The position numbers and the translations under genes are program-made. The notes below the pieces were generated by a model that saw only the letters and a list, made by a program, of their open reading frames with translations, was not told the DNA's origin and did not search any database. Shown here in pieces: positions 51,076 through 61,629 of a stretch of 64,000 nucleotides of DNA. Within the stretch, counting starts at the first letter, position 1. Each line of letters begins with the position of its first letter. Source of the stretch: Clostridium transplantifaecale (lineage in GTDB: Bacteria > Bacillota > Clostridia > Lachnospirales > Lachnospiraceae); assembly GCF_900626075.1 (NCBI RefSeq), contig NZ_UYZY01000001.1:1240001-1304000 (forward strand), written 5' to 3'.

Positions 51076-54000
51076 TCAGACCGCGACAAGTCCCAGCCTG
51101 TAGGAATAAATATACCTTTCCTTCACGTTTTTCCCAAGCATCTGAGTCAGCGCTTTCTCATAATAATCAAGCTGTGTTTTGTAACGGCTGACCAAGACTC
51201 CTGTATTCTCCACATAATCTGTCTTATAATCGACCAGAACGAGGCCGTCTTCCTCCTCAAACCAGGCATCGATGATACCCTGCACCAGCACCAGTTCATC
51301 CGAGTCCCAGTCTCCCATTTCCCGGGCCGGAATTCCCATCACGAACTGTTTTTCCCGATACAGCTTTCCGGCTTTTGCCGCGGCGGCCATCCTTTTTCCA
51401 AGCTCCGTCGTGAAAAAGCGGTAGATATCGGGAGGCCATATCATCTCCCTGGCCTCCCGGGTCAGTTTTCCCGCCTCCGTAAAGCTGTCCAGCAGACTCC
51501 TCACATCACCCTCCGATGTGACTTTATCAAAAGGAAGAAGTTCCATAGCGCGGTGATATGCCGTACCTCTCGATGTGCCTCCCTCCCGCACCTCCTGCTC
51601 CTCCATAAAGACAGGCAATGTGGGAAGAAAAGCCATCTCTTCGTCTTCCTCCTCCATCCCTTCTTTTTTCAGTTCGGAGACAGACATCTTCGTATTCAGT
51701 GTGACATCGGCCTGACATGGATATTTGAAATAAAACGATGTTTCCAGGCGTCTGCGGTATGTCCTGTCGTAAACGCGGTCCGGATCCTGATTGAGCAGTT
51801 CCTCTTTGGAGCCTTTTCTGTAAAGTTGCTCCTCTATCTCGTGCACCAGCTGTTCCTGTGCTTTTACTTCGGCCACTCTGATCCGGCATCCTTCCCGGGA
51901 AATGCTCATCAGGATCCAGTCCAGGCAGGAACCCGCCATCGTCAGGATGGTAAAAGGTACCTGGCCGTGACAGAGGGAAATCTGCCTCCATTTTTCCAGC
52001 CTGTTTTCCAGGTTTTTATCTGAAGCCGTCATGATCAGCTTTTCCTTGGCCCTGGTCAGCGCCACATAGAGGACACGCAGTTCCTCCCCCAGCGCTTCCA
52101 GCTCCATTCTCCGCTTCATGACGTTCTTTTTGAGCGTGGGGCCTTTCAGGCGTTTTTCACTGTCCAGATAATCAGTTCCAATCCCAAATTCTGAATCGAT
52201 CAGGATTTTCCCCCTCGTGTCCTGCCGGTTGAACATTTTCCCCATTCCGGCCACGAAGACAATAGGGAATTCCAGGCCCTTGCTCTTGTGGATACTCATG
52301 AGGCGCACCGTATTTCCCTGCTCGTTCACCGTAGCAGCCTCCCCGAAATCCGTATTGTATTTTTTCAGTTTCTCAATATATTTGATAAAATGGAACACGC
52401 CCCGGTAGCTTGTGGCCTCATAGGCGGATGCCTTTTCCACCAACATATCCAGGTTGGCTCTCCTCGTCTCCCCGGCCGGCATGGCCGATACATAATCATA
52501 ATAACCCGTCACGTCAAAAATCCGGTAGAGAAGGCTGTGCATCGGCAGATAGACGGCCATTTTCCTGAGTTCCCCAAGAAGCTCCATCGTCTTTCTTAAA
52601 ATCCCGCAGATTCGCTCATCGTCAAATGATTCACCGCCGCCTGACGGAACCGGAGCTGCATGTTCCGTCTCCCGCTCCGCCAGAAAATTTTTCACAGCCG
52701 GGTAGAGTCCTCTGTCGCGGCCCTTCTTTGCATTCTTTTTATAGTCCGCGACAATGTGGGCCAATTCCCTGTCCGTAATGCCGCAGAACGGCGCTTTTAA
52801 GACGGCAGCCAGCGGGATATCCTGTATCGGGTTGTCGATAACGGCCAAAAGGTTCAGCACCGTTTCCACCTCAACCGTGTCAAAATAGCCTGTCCTTGAC
52901 TCTGCGAACGCCGGGATCCCCTGGGCCGCAAGGATTTCCGTAAAGCTCTCTGCCCAGCCGCTGACGCTCCTCAAAAGAATGACAATATCACCGTATTTTG
53001 CGCGGCGGTAACCATTTTCATCCTTGTCCCAGATCATCATACCGTTCTCTTCGTCCGTCAGCTCCCTGATCTTTCCTGCGACCATCCCGGCCTCCAGCTC
53101 CCTGGCCGTGTAATCCGAGATATCCTCATCCAGGGTTTCCAGTTCGCTTCCGGCCGTATTAATCAGAAGAAGCTCCGTATCCAGTTCTCCCGGTCCCCGT
53201 CCGTCGAGGGGTTCGAAGGACGCCCCCGCATGCAGGGCCGTCTCCTCGGTATATTCAATATTTCCGAGCTTTTCCGTCATAATCCTGAAAAAGATGTCGT
53301 TAATGCTTCCAAGAACCGTATCCCGGCTCCTGAAGTTCTGGTGCAGTTCAATTTTCTGATGCAGGCTCTCCTCAGCGGAATAGCTGTGGTATTTTTCCAG
53401 AAACAGCTCTGGGCGGGCCAGCCGGAATTTATAAATACTCTGTTTTACGTCCCCTACCATAAATACGTTCGGCGTTCCAAACCGTTCCCTGGAGACGCAG
53501 TGAATCAGGGTTTCCTGCACCAGATTACTGTCCTGGTACTCATCGACGAGAATTTCGTCAAACTGCCGGCTGAGTTCGTCGGCCACCGGACCCGGAATCC
53601 GGCCCTTATTTTCCCTTCCTTCGTCCCCGCCTCCCGCGGTGAGGACCTCCAGGGCAAAATGTTCCAGATCGCCGAAGTCCACGATGTTTTTCTCCCTTTT
53701 ACGGGCGCGGAACCGCTCGCCGAATTCTTCTGCCAGGTGAAGGAGCGTCAAAATCGACTCCTTTCCCGCCTCCATATCCTCAAGTATTTTCTCCGGGGAT
53801 TCAAACAGGTACTGATCCTTCAGCTTTTCCACTGATTTTTTAATTCTCTTCCTGCATTCGGCCACCGCTTCTTTTTTATCCGGATCCACCGTCACATTTT
53901 TCCCGCGTATGGCTGCCATCCTGGAAAATGTGAATTTCTCCGCCGCCTCGCTAAAGTCAAGGAAGGAGCCGGTGGACTGAATCAGTTCCCTGACATGGAG

Positions 54001-54762
54001 CAGATCCTCACTGATCATCGGAAGATAAGGCTCCGGCCCGTCTTCCTCCCTGCAAAGCTCCGAGGCCTCCATTAACTGCCTCTCCCATTCCTCCGCCTGC
54101 ATTTTGACGTCATTTAAGAGAAACTGCATCCAGTCCGTGCCGTTCAGCTCCCCGAAACCGGTATTCTCAAGTTCTTTCCGGCACTGCTCAAACCATTCAT
54201 CCGGCCACGGGTTACTCTGGGCAAATGTATACACCTGCAGAATATAATCCTCTATCCCTCCGTCTGCCTTTCCCGTGGAGTAGGTGTCCACAAAGCGTTC
54301 AAACGATTCCCCGCCGTTTGCATAGCTGTCTTCCATCAGCTCCTGCATGACGTCGGCGCGCATCAGAAGCATCTCTCCCTCGTCGCCGACTCGGAAAGCG
54401 GGATCGATATCCAGCCGGTCGAAATGCTCCCTGAGAATGTGGAGGCAGAAGCTGTCGATGGTCGTGATCTGTGCGAACTGCACCGTGACCGCCTGCTGCT
54501 GAAGATGTTCATTCTGAGGGTCTTCTCCCAGCTTTTTCTCAATTGCCGCCTGGATACGCTCCCGCATCTCGGCCGCCGCCGCCTTGGTAAATGTCATGAC
54601 AAGCAGCCGGTCGATATCCGTCGGATTTTCATCCGTAATCATCCTGATAATGCGCTCAACTAAAACCGCCGTTTTACCGCTTCCCGCGGCTGCGGAGACG
54701 AGCAGATTTCTATTCCGGCTCTCAATTACCGCTTTCTGTTCCTTTGTCCAGTTCACCGCCAT
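51076..54762 (-). CDS. addA: ATP-dependent helicase/nuclease subunit A
   Basis: A 1228-residue UvrD-type helicase with C-terminal nuclease. Walker A SAAAGSGKTAVL (near 30), TFTKAAAAEMRERI, DEYQDSNLVQE (Walker B), SIHKSKGLEFPIVFVAG, LRVLYVALTRAKEKL, and the RecB-like nuclease GIIDAWFEEEDGLVLVDYKT. With AddB it resects double-strand breaks for recombination. ATG at 54762 is chosen for GGGAGGGGAGCAGAAG in front; an upstream TTG at 54798 is unlikely. Overlaps the end of addB by about 40 bp, so translation is coupled. Confidence 0.96.
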   Translation of the reverse strand: MAVNWTKEQKAVIESRNRNLLVSAAAGSGKTAVLVERIIRMITDENPTDIDRLLVMTFTKAAAAEMRERIQAAIEKKLGEDPQNEHLQQQAVTVQFAQITTIDSFCLHILREHFDRLDIDPAFRVGDEGEMLLMRADVMQELMEDSYANGGESFERFVDTYSTGKADGGIEDYILQVYTFAQSNPWPDEWFEQCRKELENTGFGELNGTDWMQFLLNDVKMQAEEWERQLMEASELCREEDGPEPYLPMISEDLLHVRELIQSTGSFLDFSEAAEKFTFSRMAAIRGKNVTVDPDKKEAVAECRKRIKKSVEKLKDQYLFESPEKILEDMEAGKESILTLLHLAEEFGERFRARKREKNIVDFGDLEHFALEVLTAGGGDEGRENKGRIPGPVADELSRQFDEILVDEYQDSNLVQETLIHCVSRERFGTPNVFMVGDVKQSIYKFRLARPELFLEKYHSYSAEESLHQKIELHQNFRSRDTVLGSINDIFFRIMTEKLGNIEYTEETALHAGASFEPLDGRGPGELDTELLLINTAGSELETLDEDISDYTARELEAGMVAGKIRELTDEENGMMIWDKDENGYRRAKYGDIVILLRSVSGWAESFTEILAAQGIPAFAESRTGYFDTVEVETVLNLLAVIDNPIQDIPLAAVLKAPFCGITDRELAHIVADYKKNAKKGRDRGLYPAVKNFLAERETEHAAPVPSGGGESFDDERICGILRKTMELLGELRKMAVYLPMHSLLYRIFDVTGYYDYVSAMPAGETRRANLDMLVEKASAYEATSYRGVFHFIKYIEKLKKYNTDFGEAATVNEQGNTVRLMSIHKSKGLEFPIVFVAGMGKMFNRQDTRGKILIDSEFGIGTDYLDSEKRLKGPTLKKNVMKRRMELEALGEELRVLYVALTRAKEKLIMTASDKNLENRLEKWRQISLCHGQVPFTILTMAGSCLDWILMSISREGCRIRVAEVKAQEQLVHEIEEQLYRKGSKEELLNQDPDRVYDRTYRRRLETSFYFKYPCQADVTLNTKMSVSELKKEGMEEEDEEMAFLPTLPVFMEEQEVREGGTSRGTAYHRAMELLPFDKVTSEGDVRSLLDSFTEAGKLTREAREMIWPPDIYRFFTTELGKRMAAAAKAGKLYREKQFVMGIPAREMGDWDSDELVLVQGIIDAWFEEEDGLVLVDYKTDYVENTGVLVSRYKTQLDYYEKALTQMLGKNVKERYIYSYRLGLVAV

Positions 54763-57700
54763 CTTCTGCTCCCCTCCCTTCTGCTCCGTATTTGTCAATT
54801 TCCTGCCACACTTCTTCCGGGCTTACCTTGTCAAGTCTCCGGTATCCGTACCCGTCTGTCTTAAGATCAAACCCGCAGACGCTGTGGTAGGGGCAATAAT
54901 CACAGGCCGTCCTGTTGCCGCTCTTATACGGCGCAATCGAAACACGGCCGTCCAGAATCTCACGCCCCATGCTTTTCAGTTTCCGGTTGACAAATGCCCC
55001 CAGGGCCTCGAACCGCTTTTCGCCGGCCACCGATGACTTTCTGGCAATTTCATCGTTTTTCACCGAAACGGGAACCACCGTGGAATCCTCTCCTTTCGGC
55101 GACGAGAAATCCAGCCGGTTGTCCAGATGCACGATTGCCTCCGGCCTTCCGTTTACCAGTCCGTTCATGCGCAGCTCGCCGAGTATCGCCTGTTTCGTCT
55201 CCTCCTCGCCCATGCCTTTCTGTCTGTCCACCATCGGATCCGCAATATTATAGTAAAAAATCCCGGCCGGAACCACCTTTTTGTCGGGGTGTTTTCTCTG
55301 TTCCTTCTCCAGGGCGGCATCCATATAAACCACCAGCTGAAGCTGAAGCCCATAGTAGGCTTCCATCAGATCAAACTTTGTCTTTCCCGTTTTGTAGTCG
55401 ATAATTTTCAGGTAGAGCAGATCCCCGTCCTCACAGAGATCGACGCGGTCTATCCTTCCCTTTAAATGGATTGCCTCTTCCCTGGACACCGGGATTTTCA
55501 TCGCCCTCAGGTTATCTGCGGGGCTGAAGGTCACCTCAAAACCGGACGGCTCGAAGTCTCCCTTTTTAAGCTGCTCCGTCAATGCCCAGATTGTCCGGTC
55601 CGTGATGCGGTGGACCTTGCGCTCCAGATACTGGTTTCTCGCGCTGCTGGACATGATGGTATTGCCATAGTCCCTGGTTACACTTAAAACGCACTCGCCG
55701 ACCAGCTTTTTTCTGTCTTCATCCGATATTTCGCGGAAGGAGCGGTTTTCTTCCTTCATCCTCTTAAAATAAAGATCAATGGAATTGTGGAACAGGTTCC
55801 CGATGTCCGCGGCAGCCAGTTCATAGACGGGACGTTCCGTAAGCTCCAGGCCATAGGCCAGGAAATGGGCATAAGCGCAGGATGCGTATTGCTCCATTCT
55901 GGTCACGCTGCCGTGGAGGATTGCGCTGTAAATCTCCTTTGCCGCCGTCCTGCCAATCCCGTGATCCTCATACGTATAAAACGACGCCTCGACCAGCTGT
56001 TTCATCGCTTCCCTGTGGTCCTCCGACTGTGAGAAAAAGCGGAACAGCTCCATAAAACGGCCGTCCTCCCTGTTTTTGCCGTAATCTTTTAATCCCTCTA
56101 TCACCCGGCGTTTTCCAAGGGGCAGAGACCAGGCGGCCATCTGCCTTTCATCGGCCGACATCACATGCTTGTCGGGAAACATTTTTAAGACCTGGCCAAT
56201 CAGGCCGGATGGGCGCAGGCTTTTTCCGTCGCAGGAGGATAAAGCGTAGGACAGATAGAGGCGATTAGACGGTTTTGTCATCACCAGGTACAGGTACAGT
56301 CTCTGCAGAAATCCCTCTTCCCTGGCAGTCGGGGCCAGTTCTATCTGATGCTTTTTAAGATTCCCTCGCTCGGCCTCCGTAAGGATTCCTCCGCGTCCCG
56401 TCACCGCGGGAATAATTCCGTCATTTACTCCTGCGAAAAAGAGAACCTTGATATGGGAAAGTCTCGTTCTGGTGATATCTCCGACTACAACGCGATCTAC
56501 AACAGCCGGAATGAGGCCGACTTTTATCTCCTCAAATCCGGCATCCAATATGTCCGAATACTCTTTTTTCCCCACGGTTTCATCGCCCAGAAGCGCCGTG
56601 ATTCTGTCAAACAGTTCGATGACAAGGCCGTAAACCTGGCTGTATTCCTTCTCCAGGCTCACCTCTCCGGCAGCGCCGAATTCCTTCTCATATCCTTTGA
56701 GCTTTTCTTCAATATGAAGCGCCTCCAGAAAATACACAAGAGCCGCAGTCTTATCCTTCACCGTAGATTTTCTGTCCCCGAACACCTCTTTTAACGGGCG
56801 AAGGGGTGCCAATACTTCCTCCCTGAACAAATTCAGCTCGTCCAGATTAATAAGCTCCGCACCTCTGTAAACAGACTCCCAGGGCGAATCCCACCGCTTA
56901 TAGCTGCGGATTCCAAGAGCCAGCACGTAATTTTCCAGGCGGCTCACCATCTCCTGGTCCTCCGTCACAAGACCCGTTTTTAAATACCGGAACACCGTCT
57001 CATAGGAGAAGTTTTTCTCCATAAGTTCCAGCGCCGCACGGAGAAGCTCAACCATCGGATTTCCCATGATGTTTTTCTTAAAATCAATAAACGCCGGGAT
57101 CCGGTTTGCCTCAAACTGGCGTACCACCTCCCTGGAATAAGTGTCCAGGGCTCCCGTGACTACGGCGATGTCACGGTAACGGTAGCCTTCCAGTTTGATG
57201 AGGCGCTCGATTTCTCCGGCAATCATTTCCACTTCTTTTAAAGGAGTGTCGGACTGGAATAATACGATTCCCGGATTCTTTGCGGCTTTTCCGGCCGTCT
57301 CCTCCGTTTTCCCGTCTTTTTCAGCGGCGTATTTCCGGCCGTGATACCGGAACAGCTCCTTTTCGATAAATTGAAGCTCCGGACTGTTTTTAAACCGCCA
57401 GGCGGGATATTCTTTCAGGAGGATATCCTCCTCCCGGCCCGCTCCGGTCTGTACCGCCAGATCCGTCAGCTTGCAGACCGTATGTTTGCTCATGTGGAAG
57501 AGATGCTGCGGTCCGCTCTCCTTATAAGGATTCTCCTCAGGATCCATTGTGATGGTCACAACGACTCTCTTACAGTAAGTAAGAAGCAGCTCTAAAAGCC
57601 GGTACTGGACCGGGGTAAAACCGGTATAGCCGTCCAGTGTCACCACACTGTCTTTGATAAGCTCCGACTGGGGCAGAACCCTGCACAAAAGCTCCAGGAT

Positions 57701-58249
57701 TTCTTCCTTGACAATGCATTTTTTGTCTTCCGTATATTCCTTGAACGCCCGGTGCAGAACCGTCATGTCATTCAGTTTCTGCCTGAGCATGGCGCTCCAG
57801 TTTTCCTTCTCAGCCTCCACCAGCAGGCCGTCCAGGATCTCGGCCGTAATTCCGTACTGGAAGAACTCCGACAGCATGGATTTCAGCTCGCCGATAAAAC
57901 CGATCTTTTCCAGGTGGCCTCCGAACAGCTTTAATTCTTTTTTCCTGCCTGCTGCCACTTTACGCAGAACCATGGATTTACCCATGTCATCCAGGACTGC
58001 CAGGTTCTCCACCGCCAGCTCTTCGAATATTCTGTATGCCAGCCTCTCAAAGCTGACGATATCGATGTTCATCACACCGTGGCAGGGGTGCAGCGTCACA
58101 ATGTCTTTCTGGGTCTGCATGGTGAACTGCTCGGGGACGACGGCAAAATAGCGGCCGTCCGGATCATTTCCGGCCTGCCGGATTAAATCCTCGTACAGGC
58201 GGCGTGTCTTACCGGAACCGGAACCGCCGATGATAAATTGTAATGACAT
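54722..58249 (-). CDS. addB: ATP-dependent helicase/nuclease subunit B
   Basis: A 1175-residue AddB: N-terminal Walker A GGSGSGKTRRL (8-18), inactivated helicase half, C-terminal nuclease (GRIDRVDLCEDGDLLYLKII then DYKTG) and the iron-sulphur cysteines (CAYAHFLAYG plus TACDYCPYHSVCGFD). Partner of AddA. ATG follows CCGGAGGAGAACATAA. It starts the addBA operon. Confidence 0.96.
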   Translation of the reverse strand: MSLQFIIGGSGSGKTRRLYEDLIRQAGNDPDGRYFAVVPEQFTMQTQKDIVTLHPCHGVMNIDIVSFERLAYRIFEELAVENLAVLDDMGKSMVLRKVAAGRKKELKLFGGHLEKIGFIGELKSMLSEFFQYGITAEILDGLLVEAEKENWSAMLRQKLNDMTVLHRAFKEYTEDKKCIVKEEILELLCRVLPQSELIKDSVVTLDGYTGFTPVQYRLLELLLTYCKRVVVTITMDPEENPYKESGPQHLFHMSKHTVCKLTDLAVQTGAGREEDILLKEYPAWRFKNSPELQFIEKELFRYHGRKYAAEKDGKTEETAGKAAKNPGIVLFQSDTPLKEVEMIAGEIERLIKLEGYRYRDIAVVTGALDTYSREVVRQFEANRIPAFIDFKKNIMGNPMVELLRAALELMEKNFSYETVFRYLKTGLVTEDQEMVSRLENYVLALGIRSYKRWDSPWESVYRGAELINLDELNLFREEVLAPLRPLKEVFGDRKSTVKDKTAALVYFLEALHIEEKLKGYEKEFGAAGEVSLEKEYSQVYGLVIELFDRITALLGDETVGKKEYSDILDAGFEEIKVGLIPAVVDRVVVGDITRTRLSHIKVLFFAGVNDGIIPAVTGRGGILTEAERGNLKKHQIELAPTAREEGFLQRLYLYLVMTKPSNRLYLSYALSSCDGKSLRPSGLIGQVLKMFPDKHVMSADERQMAAWSLPLGKRRVIEGLKDYGKNREDGRFMELFRFFSQSEDHREAMKQLVEASFYTYEDHGIGRTAAKEIYSAILHGSVTRMEQYASCAYAHFLAYGLELTERPVYELAAADIGNLFHNSIDLYFKRMKEENRSFREISDEDRKKLVGECVLSVTRDYGNTIMSSSARNQYLERKVHRITDRTIWALTEQLKKGDFEPSGFEVTFSPADNLRAMKIPVSREEAIHLKGRIDRVDLCEDGDLLYLKIIDYKTGKTKFDLMEAYYGLQLQLVVYMDAALEKEQRKHPDKKVVPAGIFYYNIADPMVDRQKGMGEEETKQAILGELRMNGLVNGRPEAIVHLDNRLDFSSPKGEDSTVVPVSVKNDEIARKSSVAGEKRFEALGAFVNRKLKSMGREILDGRVSIAPYKSGNRTACDYCPYHSVCGFDLKTDGYGYRRLDKVSPEEVWQEIDKYGAEGRGAEDGGELDKGTESGN

Positions 58250-58450
58250 TTATGTTCTCCTCCGGTTATCATATGCCTGAAATCGTTATCATTTCTGTAA
58301 TTATGAGGATACTGAATAGTTCCTCTTTTCTTTAGATTTTTTCAACAGTTTTTATAAATGTTTTATCCCCTGCACATATTTTAGTCACATATTTCCTGTA
58401 TCATTATAAATGAACAAGGCAAGAGCCTTAGACAGACTTTTTCATACTCC

Positions 58451-58475
58451 GGCCAGCAGGTTTTACCTGCTGGCC
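58451..58475. terminator. Hairpin between addB and rpoN
   Basis: GGCCAGCAGG-TTTTA-CCTGCTGGCC, a perfect 10-bp stem downstream of rpoN (minus strand). No immediate T run on the minus strand, so terminator strength is uncertain. The rest of 58250-58529 is AT-rich without genes. Confidence 0.5.
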
Positions 58476-58529
58476 CTCCCCCTTTTCAGGGCTATTACCG
58501 TTACTGTTCACTCCGTTCCCGGTAATGCA

Positions 58530-59987
58530 TTACAACGTATTCTTACGTTCGAATACCTTTCTTCCTGACGCATCGGCGATTCCGATGGCCTCCCTGTACT
58601 TCGCTACCGTTCTCCTCGATATCGAGAATCCGGCCTCCCCCAGTTTTTCCGCTAATATCCTGTCGCTGTAGGGCTTCTTTTTGTCTTCGCCCGCGACAAT
58701 AATTCTGATCTGCTCCTTCACCGCTTCCGCTCCCGCGCCTGCTCCGCCGTCGTTTCCGCCCGCCTCACGGCTCATGGCTCCGGTACTGTTCTCCTGGCCC
58801 TGCTTTCTCTTTGCGTCCACCGGGATACTTCCCCGGGAGAAGAAAAACTGCAGCGGGAAGATTCCCCACTGGCATTGCAGGTATTTTTCCCGGACGGCAC
58901 GGCTGATGGTGGATTCATTTAATTCCAGTTTTTCCGCCACGCTCCTCTGGGTCAGGGCGGTAAGTTTTCCCCTGCCCTCTTCAAAAAAGGCAAGCTGCGC
59001 CTTTAAAATTTCCCGTACCAGCAGATAGAGTGTCCTGTTCCTCTGTTCTACACAGTGGCATACCCACTCCGCCTGTTTTACTTTATTTTTAACGTATCCT
59101 GCCGCTTCTCCCGAATTCTCCCCCTTCATCAGGGTCAGATAATAGGGATTGATCGAAAGCTGTGGATATGTCTCATCATTCATAATAATCTCAAAGTGTC
59201 CCTCCGTCTTGACAACCAGCACGTCAGGGACAAGGTATTTCTGGTATTTTCCGCTCCCGTATCCGCTTCCCGGCCTCGGGTTTAACGCCCGGATCCGGTC
59301 GCTGGCGGAAAGAACCTGGTCAATGCTGCATTTCAGCTTTCTGGCAATGACCTCCATTCTGTTTTTCCCCAATTCCTCCAGATAATCTTCAATAATCCGT
59401 CGGGCCAGCTTCTCCTCGTCGCTGTCTCCCTCCAACTGGATTAAGAGGCACTCCCTGAGGTTTCTGGCTCCCGCTCCTTTGGGCTCCAGCCTCCAGAGAA
59501 CTTTCAGCAGACGCTCCCCCTCTTCTTCCGTGATCTTAAGTTCCCGGCACAAAAGAGGCAGCTCTTCGGTCAGATAACCATTGTCATCCAGATTTAAAAT
59601 CATGTACTCTAAAATGCGGAACTCTTCTTTTGATATTTTCATATAAAGAATCTGTTCCAGCAGGGATTCCTTCAAATCCATCTCCTGCCGTTCAGCCGGT
59701 TCAAAACGGCTGGCTTCATCCTGTTCGTCCTGATAATACTGGCGGTTTTGAGCGTCTAAGCTCTGAAGTTCCTCCAGTTTCCTGATAAAGTCCTCGGTAC
59801 TCTCCCCCTTGTCGTCCGACGTCTTCTCAGTGCGGCGCATTGCGTCGAGATCCACCACCGGATTCTCCAGCGCCAGATCTTCCAGATACTCCTTTAATTC
59901 CAGCTGCCCCATCTGCAGTATCTCCGTAGATTGGAGCATGTTCTGCGACAAAGTCTGTTTTAGCTTCTGTTCCTGTCTGAGTTCCAC
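58530..59987 (-). CDS. rpoN: RNA polymerase sigma54 factor
   Basis: A 485-residue RpoN. Region I is glutamine-rich (LRQEQKLKQTLSQNMLQSTE), followed by an acidic region II, the core-binding domain, and the C-terminal DNA-binding domain with the RpoN box RRTVAKYREA near 458-467. The start is GTG at 59987 behind AAGGGGTGGTTACA; the frame upstream to 60149 has no ribosome binding site and no homology. A Gly/Ala/Glu-rich insertion (GNDGGAGAGAEA) sits between the core-binding and DNA-binding parts, longer than usual. Recognises the -24/-12 promoter at 17491-17507. Confidence 0.95.
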   Translation of the reverse strand: MELRQEQKLKQTLSQNMLQSTEILQMGQLELKEYLEDLALENPVVDLDAMRRTEKTSDDKGESTEDFIRKLEELQSLDAQNRQYYQDEQDEASRFEPAERQEMDLKESLLEQILYMKISKEEFRILEYMILNLDDNGYLTEELPLLCRELKITEEEGERLLKVLWRLEPKGAGARNLRECLLIQLEGDSDEEKLARRIIEDYLEELGKNRMEVIARKLKCSIDQVLSASDRIRALNPRPGSGYGSGKYQKYLVPDVLVVKTEGHFEIIMNDETYPQLSINPYYLTLMKGENSGEAAGYVKNKVKQAEWVCHCVEQRNRTLYLLVREILKAQLAFFEEGRGKLTALTQRSVAEKLELNESTISRAVREKYLQCQWGIFPLQFFFSRGSIPVDAKRKQGQENSTGAMSREAGGNDGGAGAGAEAVKEQIRIIVAGEDKKKPYSDRILAEKLGEAGFSISRRTVAKYREAIGIADASGRKVFERKNTL

Positions 59988-60216
59988 TGTAACCACCCCT
60001 TCTATCTTCTGTCTGCCGTCAGGCCACATCCACTGCGGATGTACACGCTGCATGCGCGAAGAAAGCGGCCTCAGGCGGCCGCGCTCCGGCGCAGAAGTTC
60101 CAAAAACGGAACTCTTTATTCCGGCAGTATATCCCTCCATTATCCCCATCTGTCTCTTTTAAAATGTTGGATTGCCCGAAAACAGGCTTTTCACATTTTT
60201 CCATATTCCCTATGAA

Positions 60217-60252
60217 TTAAAAAGACTCTCTCGGCACAGTGCAGAGAGAGCC
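60217..60252 (-). terminator. Terminator after the DUF1292 gene
   Basis: On the minus strand CTCTCTCTGCAC/GTGCCGAGAGAG followed by TCTTTTT. Confidence 0.87.
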
Positions 60253-60304
60253 CATTTTTGATTGGCGGTGAAAAAAGATGTAAATACAGTTTCCACCGTT
60301 TACT

Positions 60305-60649
60305 TTAATCGTCTAATTCGTCTTCTCCGACTACTTCATCGTACTCCTGCTCGTCTAACAGTTCATCGAAGGCATCGGCAACGATCTCGTACTCATCGTC
60401 GTCTTCAATGTTTTCCAGATTCGGCTGTCCGTTCTCGTCTTCTGAGTAACGGTAAAGATATACTTCTCCCTCTTCTGATTCGTCATCCGCGTCCTCCATC
60501 GGAAGGAGAGCGATATATTCCTTATCTCCTGCCGGAAAGATAGTAAGTACGACGCACTCCAGCTCTTTCCCGTCATCCAGGGTAAGGGTTACTGTCATCT
60601 CCTCCTGGTTGTCCGTCTCTTCCGGAGTCATATTCTTTTTATCTTCCAT
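60305..60649 (-). CDS. DUF1292 domain protein
   Basis: A 114-residue acidic protein (about a third Asp/Glu). The core (MTVTLTLDDGKELECVVLTI; EVYLYRYSEDENGQPNLENI then EDDDEYEIVADAFDELL) matches DUF1292, a small family of unknown function widespread in Firmicutes and usually located near Holliday-junction or replication genes. ATG follows AAGAAAGAGGTTGAA. Monocistronic with its own terminator. Confidence 0.88.
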   Translation of the reverse strand: MEDKKNMTPEETDNQEEMTVTLTLDDGKELECVVLTIFPAGDKEYIALLPMEDADDESEEGEVYLYRYSEDENGQPNLENIEDDDEYEIVADAFDELLDEQEYDEVVGEDELDD

Positions 60650-60872
60650 TTCAACCTCTTTCTTCTGCCCGCTTGGCAGGCAATCATAATAATGGCGATG
60701 AAAGCCGTATCAACCGTGCTTTCCATCGTTTTGCAACAGCAGCTTGTCCCTGCTAATTGTTTCCAACTCCACTTTATCAGAGGCCGTAAGAAAAATCAAG
60801 GATAATTTCACCTTATTTAGCACCTTATTTGTAATTATAGAACTGGACGGACTGCCAGAATATGCCTGATTT

Positions 60873-61541
60873 TTATTTCCCGCCATCCTCTTCCGATAAA
60901 TTCTGCTGTTCTCTGTCTTCCGGATTTCCGTTTCCTGCCGTCGGCTCCTCTTCCTCCGCCTCCCCGTTTGAGGCCGCTTCTTCCGAATAAGGGTTCTTAT
61001 ATTCGGCCATCCGCTCCAGCGTCCCCGTCGGAACGCCTCTCACAAGGTGCATCTCCCCTTCCCGGTTCAGCCTGATTACGGTAGACGCCGTCCTGTTAAA
61101 CAGGATGTAAATACAGAAGATTGCCTCACAAAATTCCATGACACAGGCCGTTGTCAGCGTAAAAATAAGGGAATATGGAAGCCAGAAGGACATCTGAAGA
61201 ATTGAAACGCCTCCCGACACAATGCTGAATCCCCTTAAGCAGAGCATCAAGACGGCAATTCCCTTTCCCGCCTTCAGCATCCATGAATACCACAGGTAAA
61301 ACACGAACGCACTGAATATCGTAAACAGCCCCTGCACAAACGACAGGCCGTAAACAATCGTAATCATAAGGTAATAAAGGCCGTACAGAACCCTCAAACC
61401 GGTAAAAATCTTAACTATTGTAGTCAATTTCAGGTTTTCATTCAAATAGCCCGGATACTGTCTTTCTATCTCCTGCCTGAAAGCCTCTCTCTCCTGCGCC
61501 GTCACCACCCTGGCGGGGGTTTTGCTCCTTGCGCCTTTCAT
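60873..61541 (-). CDS. Four-span membrane protein, unknown function
   Basis: 222 residues: a basic N-terminus, four hydrophobic segments between about 45 and 150 (LYYLMITIVYGLSFVQGLFT; VFYLWYSWML; ISIL-like LPYSLIFTLTTACVMEFC), and a Glu/Asn-rich disordered tail from about 175. ATG follows ACAGGAGGACAAAGG. No family recognised. Confidence 0.75.
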   Translation of the reverse strand: MKGARSKTPARVVTAQEREAFRQEIERQYPGYLNENLKLTTIVKIFTGLRVLYGLYYLMITIVYGLSFVQGLFTIFSAFVFYLWYSWMLKAGKGIAVLMLCLRGFSIVSGGVSILQMSFWLPYSLIFTLTTACVMEFCEAIFCIYILFNRTASTVIRLNREGEMHLVRGVPTGTLERMAEYKNPYSEEAASNGEAEEEEPTAGNGNPEDREQQNLSEEDGGK

Positions 61542-61629
61542 CCTTTGTCCTCCTGTCCGGTTACTGCGCCGCCTTGCCGGCCGCGCAGACAGCGGACGCC
61601 ATATCCGCTGTTAATGATGCAATCTGGTA

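Noticed and set aside
53230..53835. 201-codon plus-strand frame inside addA
   Set aside because: Antisense shadow of a clearly identified helicase gene.
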